From contig JAJEIH010000100.1 in the NCBI GenBank assembly GCA_022827685.1, forward strand, positions 1 through 32,267: a stretch of 32,267 bases of DNA, given 5' to 3'. This DNA is from Alphaproteobacteria bacterium. GTDB taxonomy: Bacteria > Pseudomonadota > Alphaproteobacteria > Bin95. The notes beneath the pieces are model-generated. The model was given only the letters and a program-made list of their open reading frames with translations, had not been told where the DNA came from and made no database searches. The position numbers were made by a program, and so were the translations under genes. Below, piece after piece: positions 1 to 6,360 of this stretch (position 1 is the first letter of the stretch; every line of letters starts with the position of its first letter).

Positions 1-1
1 G

Positions 2-55
2 CGCGGCGCCGTCTTCGGCCGCCGCGCCGGCCGGCACGCGGCGGGCGCGCAATAG
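2..55 (+). CDS. C-terminal tail of a probable FAD-dependent oxidoreductase (partial)
   Basis: The window opens inside a reading frame that ends RGAVFGRRAGRHAAGAQ and stops at TAG 53-55. The pattern (x)VFGRxAGxxAA is what is usually seen at the extreme C-terminus of fumarate reductase/succinate dehydrogenase-type flavoproteins, where it closes the FAD domain. Only 17 residues are visible, so the call rests on that short resemblance and on the absence of any competing frame. The rest of the gene lies to the left of the window. It could instead be chance coding in GC-rich DNA. Confidence 0.35.
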   Translation, partial: RGAVFGRRAGRHAAGAQ

Positions 56-111
56 CGGACCCGTTCTCCGCCGGCCGGGGCCGCGCCGGGACGCGGGACC
101 GCCGCGCGCTG

Positions 112-181
112 TGTCATGGAATGTCATGCGATGTCATGAGGCGTCCTGCGTCTCCCCCGCCATGTGTCATGAGATGTCATG
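112..181 (+). repeat. Five copies of TGTCATG in 10-bp phase
   Basis: The heptamer TGTCATG occurs at 112, 122, 132, 165 and 175. Neighbouring copies within each group are exactly 10 bp apart, about one helical turn, with a 33-bp step between the groups. Most copies are preceded by A, giving ATGTCATG. This could be a cluster of protein binding sites on one face of the helix, or the product of 10-bp repeat slippage. No function is known to me. Confidence 0.6.
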
Positions 182-312
182 ATCCGCATGCCGAAAGTTC
201 ATATCCTGCAGCCGCCTTCGGCATGAGGTCCTCCCTCATATCCCCCTCCTTCACTTGCGAGGGAGCCTTCTTTCAACCCGGCAAGGCCTTGTCCTGCCGC
301 ACGGCCGCCGGG

Positions 313-345
313 CCCTCTCCCCGCCGCTCCCGCAAGCGGGAGAGG
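313..345. repeat. REP-like extragenic palindrome
   Basis: CTCCCGC (327-333) and GCGGGAG (336-342) form a perfect 7-bp stem around AA, flanked by CCCTCTCC on the left and AGAGG on the right, which can extend the pairing. Palindromes of the form CTCTCCCGC...GCGGGAGAGG are frequent dispersed extragenic elements in alphaproteobacterial genomes (from memory). There is no T-tract, so it is not an obvious terminator. Confidence 0.5.
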
Positions 346-716
346 CGTTTGCGCAGCAGCAGGCCCGTCCTTCCAGGGCTGTGTTTGCCCGCCTCCTGCA
401 TGTCGTTCCGTCATCCCGTTTCGTTCCCCTCCGTTCCGTTCTCCCCGCTGCCCGGCGCTCCGGCGCGGCGGGACCCTGATTCGCGCGTTATGCGCGCGGG
501 CGCCTGCGCCCGCCGGCGCGCGTTTCGCGGCGGCGCGGTTTGCGCGCCTGATTGCGCCCGCGCGCGCGAGGGCCAAACGCGGGGCACACCTGTCCCGTCC
601 GTTTCCCAAGGGTCTTTTCGCGCCGGCGCGAACCGAAGCGGCCTCCGGACGCCGCCTCGACCCGACCTATATAGGCATGAATGTTCCGGAGTGCAAGCCA
701 TGATTTGGAAATATTT

Positions 717-737
717 CAGATTTAGCGAACAAATCTG
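717..737. promoter_or_regulatory. 7-bp inverted repeat upstream of the integrase remnant / R-M genes
   Basis: CAGATTT (717-723) and AAATCTG (731-737) are perfect inverted repeats separated by 7 bases in the most AT-rich part of the left region. The position just before the recombinase remnant and the R-M genes would fit an operator or a recombinase arm site. A chance palindrome is possible; no controller gene is visible. Confidence 0.25.
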
Positions 738-778
738 CTAGGCGGTCCTTACCGGGGGATGAAGCAGCGATTTACACC

Positions 779-991
779 GTGCGGCCCGTCACCCGTCTTG
801 CGAGATGCGCAGTCTCTGCTTGTTACGAGGTCAAGCACAACCGGTTGACCCCGATTGACGCCAAGACCGGACCACGGCAGGTTCTGCTAGGCGAGACGGC
901 GCGGGAGTTGCTCCGCGACCTCGCCGGTTCGGTATCCGGGAAATGGGTATTCGCCGGGGGCAACGACGTTGATTCGGGAGAGCGGCTTTGA
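779..991 (+). pseudogene. Tyrosine recombinase (phage integrase) remnant
   Basis: About 55 residues in this frame match the beta-hairpin part of the tyrosine recombinase catalytic domain: RLTPIDAKTGPRQVLL carries the conserved lysine in the KTG turn, followed by GETARELLRDL and a GKWVFAGG segment, the usual pattern of phage and island integrases. The N-terminal arm and core-binding domains and the first catalytic Arg are missing upstream, and the HxxR and Tyr motifs are missing downstream, so it cannot be active. The frame stops at TGA 989-991, overlapping the TTG start of the methyltransferase. It probably marks how the neighbouring R-M genes arrived, or an island later eroded by deletion. 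Confidence 0.6.
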
Positions 992-1905
992 GTGAGGGGT
1001 TGGAATCGATCCTGACGCCTGACCTGAGAGCGTTGCGCCCGGACCGGCATCAACGCTCGATTCCTGCCCTCGCCAAGGACCCGGTTTCCCTCGCGCGCAT
1101 ACGCGACCTGCTTGCCTGTGTGGAGACAACCCATGAGGTGATGTTGGGCGATTCCAGAGAGGTAAGGCTGCCATCGTCTTCCGTCCACCTAGTCGTGACT
1201 TCCCCGCCCTACTGGACGCTGAAGGAGTATCCCGAGAGTGACGGGCAGATGGGACGTCTTGGAGACTATGAAGCCTTCCTGAACAGCCTCAAACGTGTCT
1301 GGGAAGGATGCTACGACGCACTAGTGCCCGGCGGGAGGTTGGTTTGCGTGGTCGGCGACATTTGCCTCTCCCGTCGGAAAAACCGCGGGCGGCACATGGT
1401 GATTCCGCTTCACGCATCCGTCCAGATGCAGTGCAGCGATATTGGCTTCGACAACCTCTCGCCGATTATCTGGCACAAGATCAGCAACATGAAGACCGAA
1501 GCGCACAGCAGCGGCTCTTACTTGGGGAAGCCCTTTGAGCCGAACGGCGTGATCAAGAACGACATCGAATTCCTCCTCATGCTGCGCAAACCAGGCGGCT
1601 ACCGCAGCCCGAGCGCCGCTGCACGCCTCCTTAGCGTAATATCCGCGGAGGACCATGATCGCTGGTTCCGGCAAATTTGGAATGATGTTCGCGGCGCTTC
1701 AACCAAGGACCATCCGGCGCCGTTCCCGGTAGAATTGGCGGAACGCCTGATCCGAATGTTCAGCTTTGTCGGCGATACGGTCTTCGATCCTTTCACTGGA
1801 ACGGCGTCGACCCAAGTGGCCGCTCGGCAATGCGGTCGAAACAGTATCGGCGTCGAGGTCGAGCCGACATATCATGCGATGGCGGAGGCGCGACTGGCGC
1901 CATGA
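988..1905 (+). CDS. Site-specific DNA methyltransferase, beta class (probably cytosine-N4)
   Basis: This 305-residue protein would transfer a methyl group from S-adenosylmethionine to an exocyclic amino group of DNA and protect sites from the endonuclease encoded next. The catalytic motif TSPPYWTLKEY lies at residues 71-81 (motif IV), and the SAM-binding motif DPFTGTAST near 267 (motif I). Motif IV before motif I, with the recognition region between, is the beta arrangement of the N6/N4 methyltransferase family. Serine in SPPY favours m4C over m6A, though this is not certain. The TTG start at 988 keeps the ETTHEVMLGD segment that precedes motif IV in relatives; the next in-frame ATG at 1141 would remove it. 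The gene is less GC-rich than its flanks and overlaps the next gene by ATGA, suggesting transfer as a unit. Confidence 0.9.
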   Translation: MSEGLESILTPDLRALRPDRHQRSIPALAKDPVSLARIRDLLACVETTHEVMLGDSREVRLPSSSVHLVVTSPPYWTLKEYPESDGQMGRLGDYEAFLNSLKRVWEGCYDALVPGGRLVCVVGDICLSRRKNRGRHMVIPLHASVQMQCSDIGFDNLSPIIWHKISNMKTEAHSSGSYLGKPFEPNGVIKNDIEFLLMLRKPGGYRSPSAAARLLSVISAEDHDRWFRQIWNDVRGASTKDHPAPFPVELAERLIRMFSFVGDTVFDPFTGTASTQVAARQCGRNSIGVEVEPTYHAMAEARLAP

Positions 1906-2507
1906 TCTCATTGCAGAATGCCGTCGACGACCTGTACAGGATCGCCGTCGTCGAGCAGAAACGCCAGTCGCCCAATCGGCTTGCGATGCTGGCGGAGATG
2001 TGTGTCGAACAACTCGATGAACGCGGTATTGTCGGTGCCGCGAAGGAACTGCCTGTGCCGGGAATAGGGCGCTCCAAGACGTGGGATATAGGGTGGCCTC
2101 CCGATGGGAAGGTTCGACTTGGCATAAGTTTGAAGTCAATTCTGCGCAACGTCGCTGGAACGGTTCCGAACCGGGTGGACGACCTGACGGGTGAAATGGC
2201 GAATGTCCAATTGCTGTCGCCGGAGATTGTGACAGGCTATGTCATGGTCTTCGATACGACCGGGAGTGGTCTTCGCCAGGATGGGACCCGATGGGTGGAT
2301 TTCTTCCGAGATGCTGTAAACCGTCTGTCCGGCCGAGACGCTCCGGCGTGGGCGGCTGGTATGGTGGAGGCATCGGCCATCGTGGAGGTTGATTTCGCCG
2401 AAGGGCCGCGCATTGTCGCCGCACCCGATATGCCAGCCTTTTTTGATCGCCTTGCCTCGTGCGTGAAAGACAGAAATCCGGACCGCTTTCGCGAGAGCAC
2501 GCCATGA
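1902..2507 (+). CDS. Putative type II restriction endonuclease, PD-(D/E)xK-like
   Basis: The gene starts at the ATG inside the methyltransferase stop (ATGA, 1902-1905) and encodes 201 residues. The central part, with D62 in WDIGW, SLK ending at K78 and VPNRVDDLTGE after it, looks like a PD-(D/E)xK nuclease core in which Ser takes the place of the usual acidic residue before xK. I recall this pattern from small proteins encoded beside m4C-type methyltransferases, but I cannot name a characterised enzyme or its target site. The tight overlap and shared lower G+C support its role as the cognate endonuclease. The family assignment is inference from motif and context; a non-nucleolytic partner protein remains possible. 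Confidence 0.65.
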   Translation: MISLQNAVDDLYRIAVVEQKRQSPNRLAMLAEMCVEQLDERGIVGAAKELPVPGIGRSKTWDIGWPPDGKVRLGISLKSILRNVAGTVPNRVDDLTGEMANVQLLSPEIVTGYVMVFDTTGSGLRQDGTRWVDFFRDAVNRLSGRDAPAWAAGMVEASAIVEVDFAEGPRIVAAPDMPAFFDRLASCVKDRNPDRFRESTP

Positions 2508-2551
2508 CGACGCATTGGGACAAGCTGGTGAAACGAATCGGTCAGCCGTAG
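2504..2551 (+). pseudogene. 15-codon coupled stub after the endonuclease gene
   Basis: A third ATG overlaps the endonuclease stop by ATGA and opens a frame reading MTTHWDKLVKRIGQP before TAG. The coupling geometry matches the methyltransferase/endonuclease junction, so this looks like the first codons of a third gene of the R-M operon whose body was lost by deletion or interrupted by a stop. It may still be translated as a short peptide. No homologous continuation is recognisable downstream. Confidence 0.4.
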
Positions 2552-2782
2552 GAAGCCCCTGGTCGCAGTTATTGGTCAGCATACTCGTTATATCCGTCCT
2601 TTATGTGGTCGCCTCATATGGGAGTGATGAACTCTTCCTTCGTCATCCCGACCACGTTGTCATCTTTGCCGATTCGTAGCAGCCCAGGAGGGGTTGACGG
2701 TTGAAATTGTCGGTTCGGGTTTGACAGGCATCGCAGATGCGTGGGGCGTTCTTCCGCCATTCGCCGAGGTTCGGCACTCCGC
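2552..2782. other. Short noncoding junction at the right edge of the R-M island
   Basis: Nothing coding is recognised here. Composition changes from the lower-GC island to the GC-rich chromosomal background across this stretch, so the right boundary of the transferred segment is probably within it. Minus-strand frames run on past the stop of the GTPase gene but match nothing I know. No clear terminator was found between the convergent gene ends. Confidence 0.5.
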
Positions 2783-3688
2783 TCAGCAATCCAAAACGGC
2801 CCGTCGGAGGGCGGCGAAGTCCGTGCGGGCTTCGAGGCCGATGCAGATGAGGCCGGCGGGGGCGTCGGCGGGGGCGTCCGTGACCGTCCAGCGGCTGCCG
2901 ACGGTCTGGATGGCGGCCATGCCGCCGCCGGGGCGGCGCATGAAACCCTTGGCGCGCAGCAGGCCGTGTGCGGCGTCGGCGAGGATGCGGGCGAGCGCCT
3001 CCGGTTCGGCGCCCTCGGGCGGGTCGAGCGCGGCGGCTGCGTAGCCCTGCGTGTGGTCGAACGGCCCGCCCGCAGCCGGCGGGGCGGCGCGGCCGGTCCA
3101 GGCGCCGAGCACGATGTCGATGGGGGCCTCGGCGCGGGTCGTGCGCAGCAGCCGGGCGTCCGGCGCCGCCTCGCCGAGCCAGGCTTCCACTTCGTCCGCG
3201 TCGCCCGCGAGGTCGCATTTGTTGAGCAGGATGAGGTCGGCTTGGTCGAGCTGCCGGCGGACGGTGCTACCGAGATAGCGGTCATGGGCCCGGCCGCGCA
3301 CGGTCTCGGCGTCGGCCAGCACCACGGCGCCGTCAAGCGCGAAGCCCTGCAGCAGGCCGACCGTGCCGGCGATGGCGCCGGGGAAGGCGACGCCGCTCGC
3401 CTCCAGCAGCACATGGTCCGGCCTTGGCGCCAGCGCCTCCAGCATGGCGAGCGAGGACACGAGGTCCTCCCCGTAGCTGCAGCACACGCAGCCGCCGACA
3501 AGGCTGACGATGCGCTCGTCCGCCGCCTCCACAAGGCTCGCGTCAATGGGGAGCGCGCCGAATTCGTTCACCATGATTGCGAGCCGCCTGCCATTCGCCT
3601 GCCGGAGCAGGCTGTTGACCAGCGTCGTCTTGCCGGCGCCCAGATAGCCGCCGACCACGGTGACGGGCAGCGGGCCGGCGGCGGTCAT
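2783..3688 (-). CDS. COG0523 (CobW/YjiA-like) GTPase, metal chaperone family
   Basis: This 301-residue G3E-family P-loop GTPase has Walker A GGYLGAGKTT (residues 13-22), the NEFG...ID switch segment, the metal-binding signature GGCVCC (C67, C69, C70) and the guanine-specificity motif NKCD. COG0523 members deliver zinc, cobalt or other metals to client enzymes or take part in metal homeostasis; the client often sits nearby. The start codon overlaps the amidohydrolase stop by ATGA, so the metal-dependent amidohydrolase is an obvious candidate client. That link is inference. The C-terminal CobW_C-like domain is short and the protein lacks the His-rich stretch seen in some relatives. Cytoplasmic. 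Confidence 0.9.
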   Translation of the reverse strand: MTAAGPLPVTVVGGYLGAGKTTLVNSLLRQANGRRLAIMVNEFGALPIDASLVEAADERIVSLVGGCVCCSYGEDLVSSLAMLEALAPRPDHVLLEASGVAFPGAIAGTVGLLQGFALDGAVVLADAETVRGRAHDRYLGSTVRRQLDQADLILLNKCDLAGDADEVEAWLGEAAPDARLLRTTRAEAPIDIVLGAWTGRAAPPAAGGPFDHTQGYAAAALDPPEGAEPEALARILADAAHGLLRAKGFMRRPGGGMAAIQTVGSRWTVTDAPADAPAGLICIGLEARTDFAALRRAVLDC

Positions 3689-5331
3689 GTTCCGAGGTCG
3701 GCGGCCCGGAAGATGCGGCCGCCCTGCACCGTGCCCCAGACGCGGACGTCCTTCAGCCGCTCGCCGCCGACGGTCTCCGGGTCGTCCTCCAGCACGGCGA
3801 AATCGGCGCGCTTGCCGGTCTCGATGGAGCCCACCTCGCCGTCGAGGCCGAGCGTGTAGGCCGCGCCGAGCGTGATCGTGCGGAGCGCGTCGGCGGTACC
3901 GATCCGCTCATGCTCGCCGAGGGTGCGCCCCGATGCGGTCCGCCGGTTGACGGCGCACCAGGCGGTGAAGAGCGGGCCCAGCGGCGTGACCGGCGCGTCG
4001 GAATGGATGGCGAGCGGCACGCCCTCGCGGAGCGCGGTCGCGCAGGCGTTCATGCGCTCGGCGCGCTCCGGCCCCACGGTCACGGCGTAATGCTGGTCGC
4101 CCCAGTAGAAATGGTGGTTGGGGAAGAGGTTGACGCAGAGGCCGAGCGCGCGGATGCGGCGGAACTGCGCCGCGTCGGCAAGCTGGCAGTGCTGGAGGGT
4201 GAAGCGGTGGTCGGGCGCGGGATGCTTGCGGAGCGCGGATTCCATGCAGTCGAGCGCGAGGTCGGTCGCCTCGTCGCCATTGGTGTGGGTATGCACCCGG
4301 AGGCCGGCGGCGAGCGCGCGTTCGTAGATCTCCAGCAGGTGCTCCGGCGGGACGTACCAGAGCCCTTCCGGCGCGCCGTTGTAATAGCCGGGCCAGCGCA
4401 GCCGGGCGGAGAAGCCCTGGATCGAGCCGTCCGCCACCACCTTGATGATGCCGAGGCGGAGCCTGTCCCGGCTGCGGCCCCTGAGCTCGAGCGCCCGGTC
4501 GATCAGCTCTTCGGGCGTGAGGCCGTAGAAGCGCCGCAGCGAGACGATGCGCGCCGGGTAGTCCGGCTCGCCGGTCACGCGCAACATCATCTCCACCGCG
4601 TCTTCCGGCAGCAGGTTGGCGAGGTCGGCGGCCGTGGTGACGCCGGTGCGCACGCAGAGCCTGGCGAAGCGGCGCAGGCCCGGCTCGTCACAGGCCAGCA
4701 GGTCGCGATCGAAGCCGGTGTGGACGCCGAGCGGGGCCATGGCGTCCGGCCCCTTCATCTCGCCGGTCGGCAGGCCGTCCGCGCCGAGCGGGATGCCGGG
4801 ATGGTTGACGCCCGTGCGCAGCAGGCCGGCGAGTTCCAGCGCCCTGGTGTTGACATTCAGGATGTGGCCGGAGGCGTTCAACACGCCGACCGCGCGCTCC
4901 TCCGAGACCCTGTCGAGGTCGTGGCGGTTGACGCGCCGGCCGCCATAGTAGATCGCGTCGAGCGACCAGCCGGCGAGCGGCGCCGCCGGGTCCTCCAGCG
5001 CGCCCGCCGCTTCGGCCAGCCGCTCAACCACGGCGTCGATGGACTTCAGGCCCGCCCAGACCCTGCCTTCGGGGTCCATGCGGTCGAAGAAGCCGCAATA
5101 GACATAGGCCCAGAGCGAGCCTTCCATGACATGGCTGTGGCCTTCCACCAGCCCCGGCATCAGCACCTTGTCCGCGAAGCGCCCGTCGAGGCGGTAGTCG
5201 CCCCAGCCGGCCAGCTCCTCCAGCGTCCCGGCGCCGAGGATGCGGCCCTCCCGCACCGCCACATGGGTGGCGTGCGGCCGGGCCGGGTTCATGGTGATGA
5301 TCCTGGCGGCCGGATAGATGGTGGCGGTCAT
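3685..5331 (-). CDS. YtcJ-type metal-dependent amidohydrolase
   Basis: A 548-residue member of the amidohydrolase superfamily. After an N-terminal beta-sandwich piece, the first metal-binding motif EGHSH gives H65 and H67; further along are IIKVVADGS, HTHTNGD, LQHCQL and HSDAPV, which supply the remaining metal and catalytic residues, and the chain closes with the GSIETGKRADFAVLEDDP segment typical of the family. YtcJ-like proteins hydrolyse amide or related bonds in small molecules; the substrate cannot be predicted. No signal peptide is seen. It overlaps the upstream selenoprotein gene and the downstream COG0523 GTPase gene by ATGA at both ends, so the three are almost certainly co-transcribed and translationally coupled. 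Confidence 0.92.
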   Translation of the reverse strand: MTATIYPAARIITMNPARPHATHVAVREGRILGAGTLEELAGWGDYRLDGRFADKVLMPGLVEGHSHVMEGSLWAYVYCGFFDRMDPEGRVWAGLKSIDAVVERLAEAAGALEDPAAPLAGWSLDAIYYGGRRVNRHDLDRVSEERAVGVLNASGHILNVNTRALELAGLLRTGVNHPGIPLGADGLPTGEMKGPDAMAPLGVHTGFDRDLLACDEPGLRRFARLCVRTGVTTAADLANLLPEDAVEMMLRVTGEPDYPARIVSLRRFYGLTPEELIDRALELRGRSRDRLRLGIIKVVADGSIQGFSARLRWPGYYNGAPEGLWYVPPEHLLEIYERALAAGLRVHTHTNGDEATDLALDCMESALRKHPAPDHRFTLQHCQLADAAQFRRIRALGLCVNLFPNHHFYWGDQHYAVTVGPERAERMNACATALREGVPLAIHSDAPVTPLGPLFTAWCAVNRRTASGRTLGEHERIGTADALRTITLGAAYTLGLDGEVGSIETGKRADFAVLEDDPETVGGERLKDVRVWGTVQGGRIFRAADLGT

Positions 5332-5849
5332 GCCGCGGTCAGGATCGGCAGGGCCTGCCGGTAGGCCGCTTCGGCCAGCACCCTGATCTCGTCCGGCCGG
5401 CGGCTGCCGATCGGGTGCTCGACCATGATGAAGGGATAGTCCGGGAGGCCGAGCGTCCGGGCGATGTTCCGCGCCGTCACCTCGAAGGGTTCGGTGCAGA
5501 TGACCGCCGCGCGCTTGCCGAGCTGCTCGAAGCTGATGCCGTCATGCAAACTGCACGTCGAACAGGAGCCTCAGTCGCCGAGCCCCGTTATCAGGAAATC
5601 GACCTTCTCCGCCGCCTCCTGCAGTGTCTCTTCGGGCGCGGGCGCGCTCGCGTTCCACTTGGACCAGACCGGCACCACCGTGCAGCCGTGCCGTTCCTCG
5701 AAGAGCGCGGCGGTCTCCCGCAGCATGGCGGTGGCGTTGAGCTTGCCGTTCTCCAGCAGGCCGACGGTCCGGCCCTCCAGCCCGGCGAGCGCCGCCGCCC
5801 GGGCGAGGTTCCGCTCCGGCCCCGGAACCGTGGGGTCGCAAAGAAGCAT
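5328..5849 (-). CDS. UGSC-family selenoprotein with in-frame UGA (Sec93)
   Basis: Reading through one TGA (5573-5571, codon 93) gives a continuous 173-residue protein: a Rossmann-like N-terminal half starting MLLCDPTVP, with GRTVGLLENGKLNA and DFLITGLGD, then Sec-G-S-C-S-T-C and a C-terminal half ending LPILTAA. The U-G-S-C tetrapeptide is the signature that names the UGSC (seleno)protein family, known from marine metagenome selenoprotein surveys (from memory). C96 and C99 follow, so a redox or selenothiol role is likely, but the reaction is unknown. A SECIS-like hairpin lies just after the UGA. The start has GGGAG about 12 nt upstream. The true stop is also UGA, overlapping the amidohydrolase ATG. 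The downstream frame is intact for 80 codons, which argues against a nonsense mutation. Gene callers will report two fragments (5571-5849 and 5328-5549). Confidence 0.85.
5539..5561 (-). promoter_or_regulatory. Bacterial SECIS-like hairpin for the UGSC gene
   Basis: On the mRNA strand, TCGACGTGCA and TGCATGACGG pair around a GTT loop: nine pairs, two or three of them G-U, with one A-A mismatch. Nineteen nucleotides separate the UGA from the loop. This closely resembles the E. coli fdhF SECIS, where 18 nt precede a GGUC loop on a stem also ending in GCA/UGC. A G in the first loop positions at 16-37 nt from the UGA is the accepted bacterial SECIS rule. The hairpin lies inside the coding region, as bacterial elements do. 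Confidence 0.75.
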
Positions 5850-5997
5850 GCCTGTCGTCTCCCGTCCGTTGTCGTTCCGGGCCCCAATCCGCGCCCGTCA
5901 ATCGAGGCCGCATGTTGCGGCGGCGAACCCCGTTTGTCACCCCGGACGGCGCGGGCGATCCAGGCCGGAGCGAGGGTGTGGCCCACGGTCCGACCCA

Positions 5998-6267
5998 TCA
6001 GAAGCCGAGATGGGGGCGGTGGCCGCGGTCTCGGTCCTCGCGAATCAGGTCTTCGGCGGGTGTATGTTCGCGCCCTTCCGTTGCGCGCCACAGCGGTTCG
6101 ACCATGGCGAAGAATGCGGCGTGTTTGGCCTCCATATCCTCTTCCTGTACCGCGGCTTCCAGAATATGGCGTGCCTCGGCCTCCAGCGACCGGTTATTGC
6201 TCGACGCGCGGTTCTCAAGGCGCTGGACTACATCGTCATCGAGTTCGCTGACAGTAATCGTCACCAT
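5998..6267 (-). CDS. FitA-like ribbon-helix-helix antitoxin, no toxin beside it
   Basis: An 89-residue protein starting MVTITVSELDDDVVQRLENRA, then SLEAEARHILEAAV: a ribbon-helix-helix DNA-binding domain of the FitA/plasmid-stability type, which normally binds its own operator and neutralises a PIN-domain toxin encoded just downstream. The ATG at 6267 was chosen because GTGGAAGG precedes it; a longer frame upstream lacks homology. Downstream 5850-5997 contains no PIN domain in any frame, so the partner toxin is missing. The C-terminal half (HTPAEDLIREDRDRGHRPHLGF) is longer than in many FitA proteins. It sits between the two UGSC-related genes on the same strand and may be an orphan repressor or a leftover. 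Confidence 0.8.
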   Translation of the reverse strand: MVTITVSELDDDVVQRLENRASSNNRSLEAEARHILEAAVQEEDMEAKHAAFFAMVEPLWRATEGREHTPAEDLIREDRDRGHRPHLGF

Positions 6268-6360
6268 GCCTTCCACTCCGCCGGATTGCTGCCGCGACCG
6301 ATAGCACGGCAAGGCGGGACGGGACACTCTCCCGCGCTCGGGCCGGCTCGCGCTTTCCGC

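Larger units (their letters stand above)
56..778. other. Gene-poor stretch between flavoprotein tail and integrase remnant
   Basis: I see no convincing gene in these 720 bases. The open frames here translate to Arg/Pro/Ser-rich low-complexity protein with no recognisable domain and no good ribosome binding site, as expected from GC-rich noncoding DNA. The stretch holds the phased TGTCATG repeats (112-181), a REP-like palindrome (313-345), another C/T-rich imperfect palindrome near 240-265, and an AT-rich end (about 690-740) with a 7-bp inverted repeat. Composition drops in G+C toward 700, where the restriction-modification island begins. Confidence 0.6.

Noticed and set aside
121-741. Open frame of 206 codons on the plus strand
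   Set aside because: Low-complexity Arg/Pro/Ser-rich translation, no domain and no ribosome binding site; it lies across REP-like and repeat DNA.
2614-2782. Minus-strand extension after the GTPase stop with a CDACQTRTDN peptide
   Set aside because: It looked like a zinc-ribbon or tRNA-antisense-type artefact, but no cloverleaf, domain or start could be supported on either strand.
3910-5364. Long plus-strand frame of 484 codons
   Set aside because: Exactly antisense to the amidohydrolase gene; an artefact of high G+C. The same applies to the long frames opposite the gene at 5464-7482, 13336-16005, 22907-24793 and 28013-29890.
5571-5573. TGA read as an ordinary stop, making 5571-5849 and 5328-5549 separate genes
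   Set aside because: The two halves form one family-like protein in a single frame with the UGSC motif at the junction, a SECIS-like hairpin follows, and the second half has no ribosome binding site of its own at its ATG.
5850-5997. Possible PIN toxin partner of the FitA-like antitoxin
   Set aside because: 148 bp is too short, and no frame shows the conserved acidic residues of a PIN domain.
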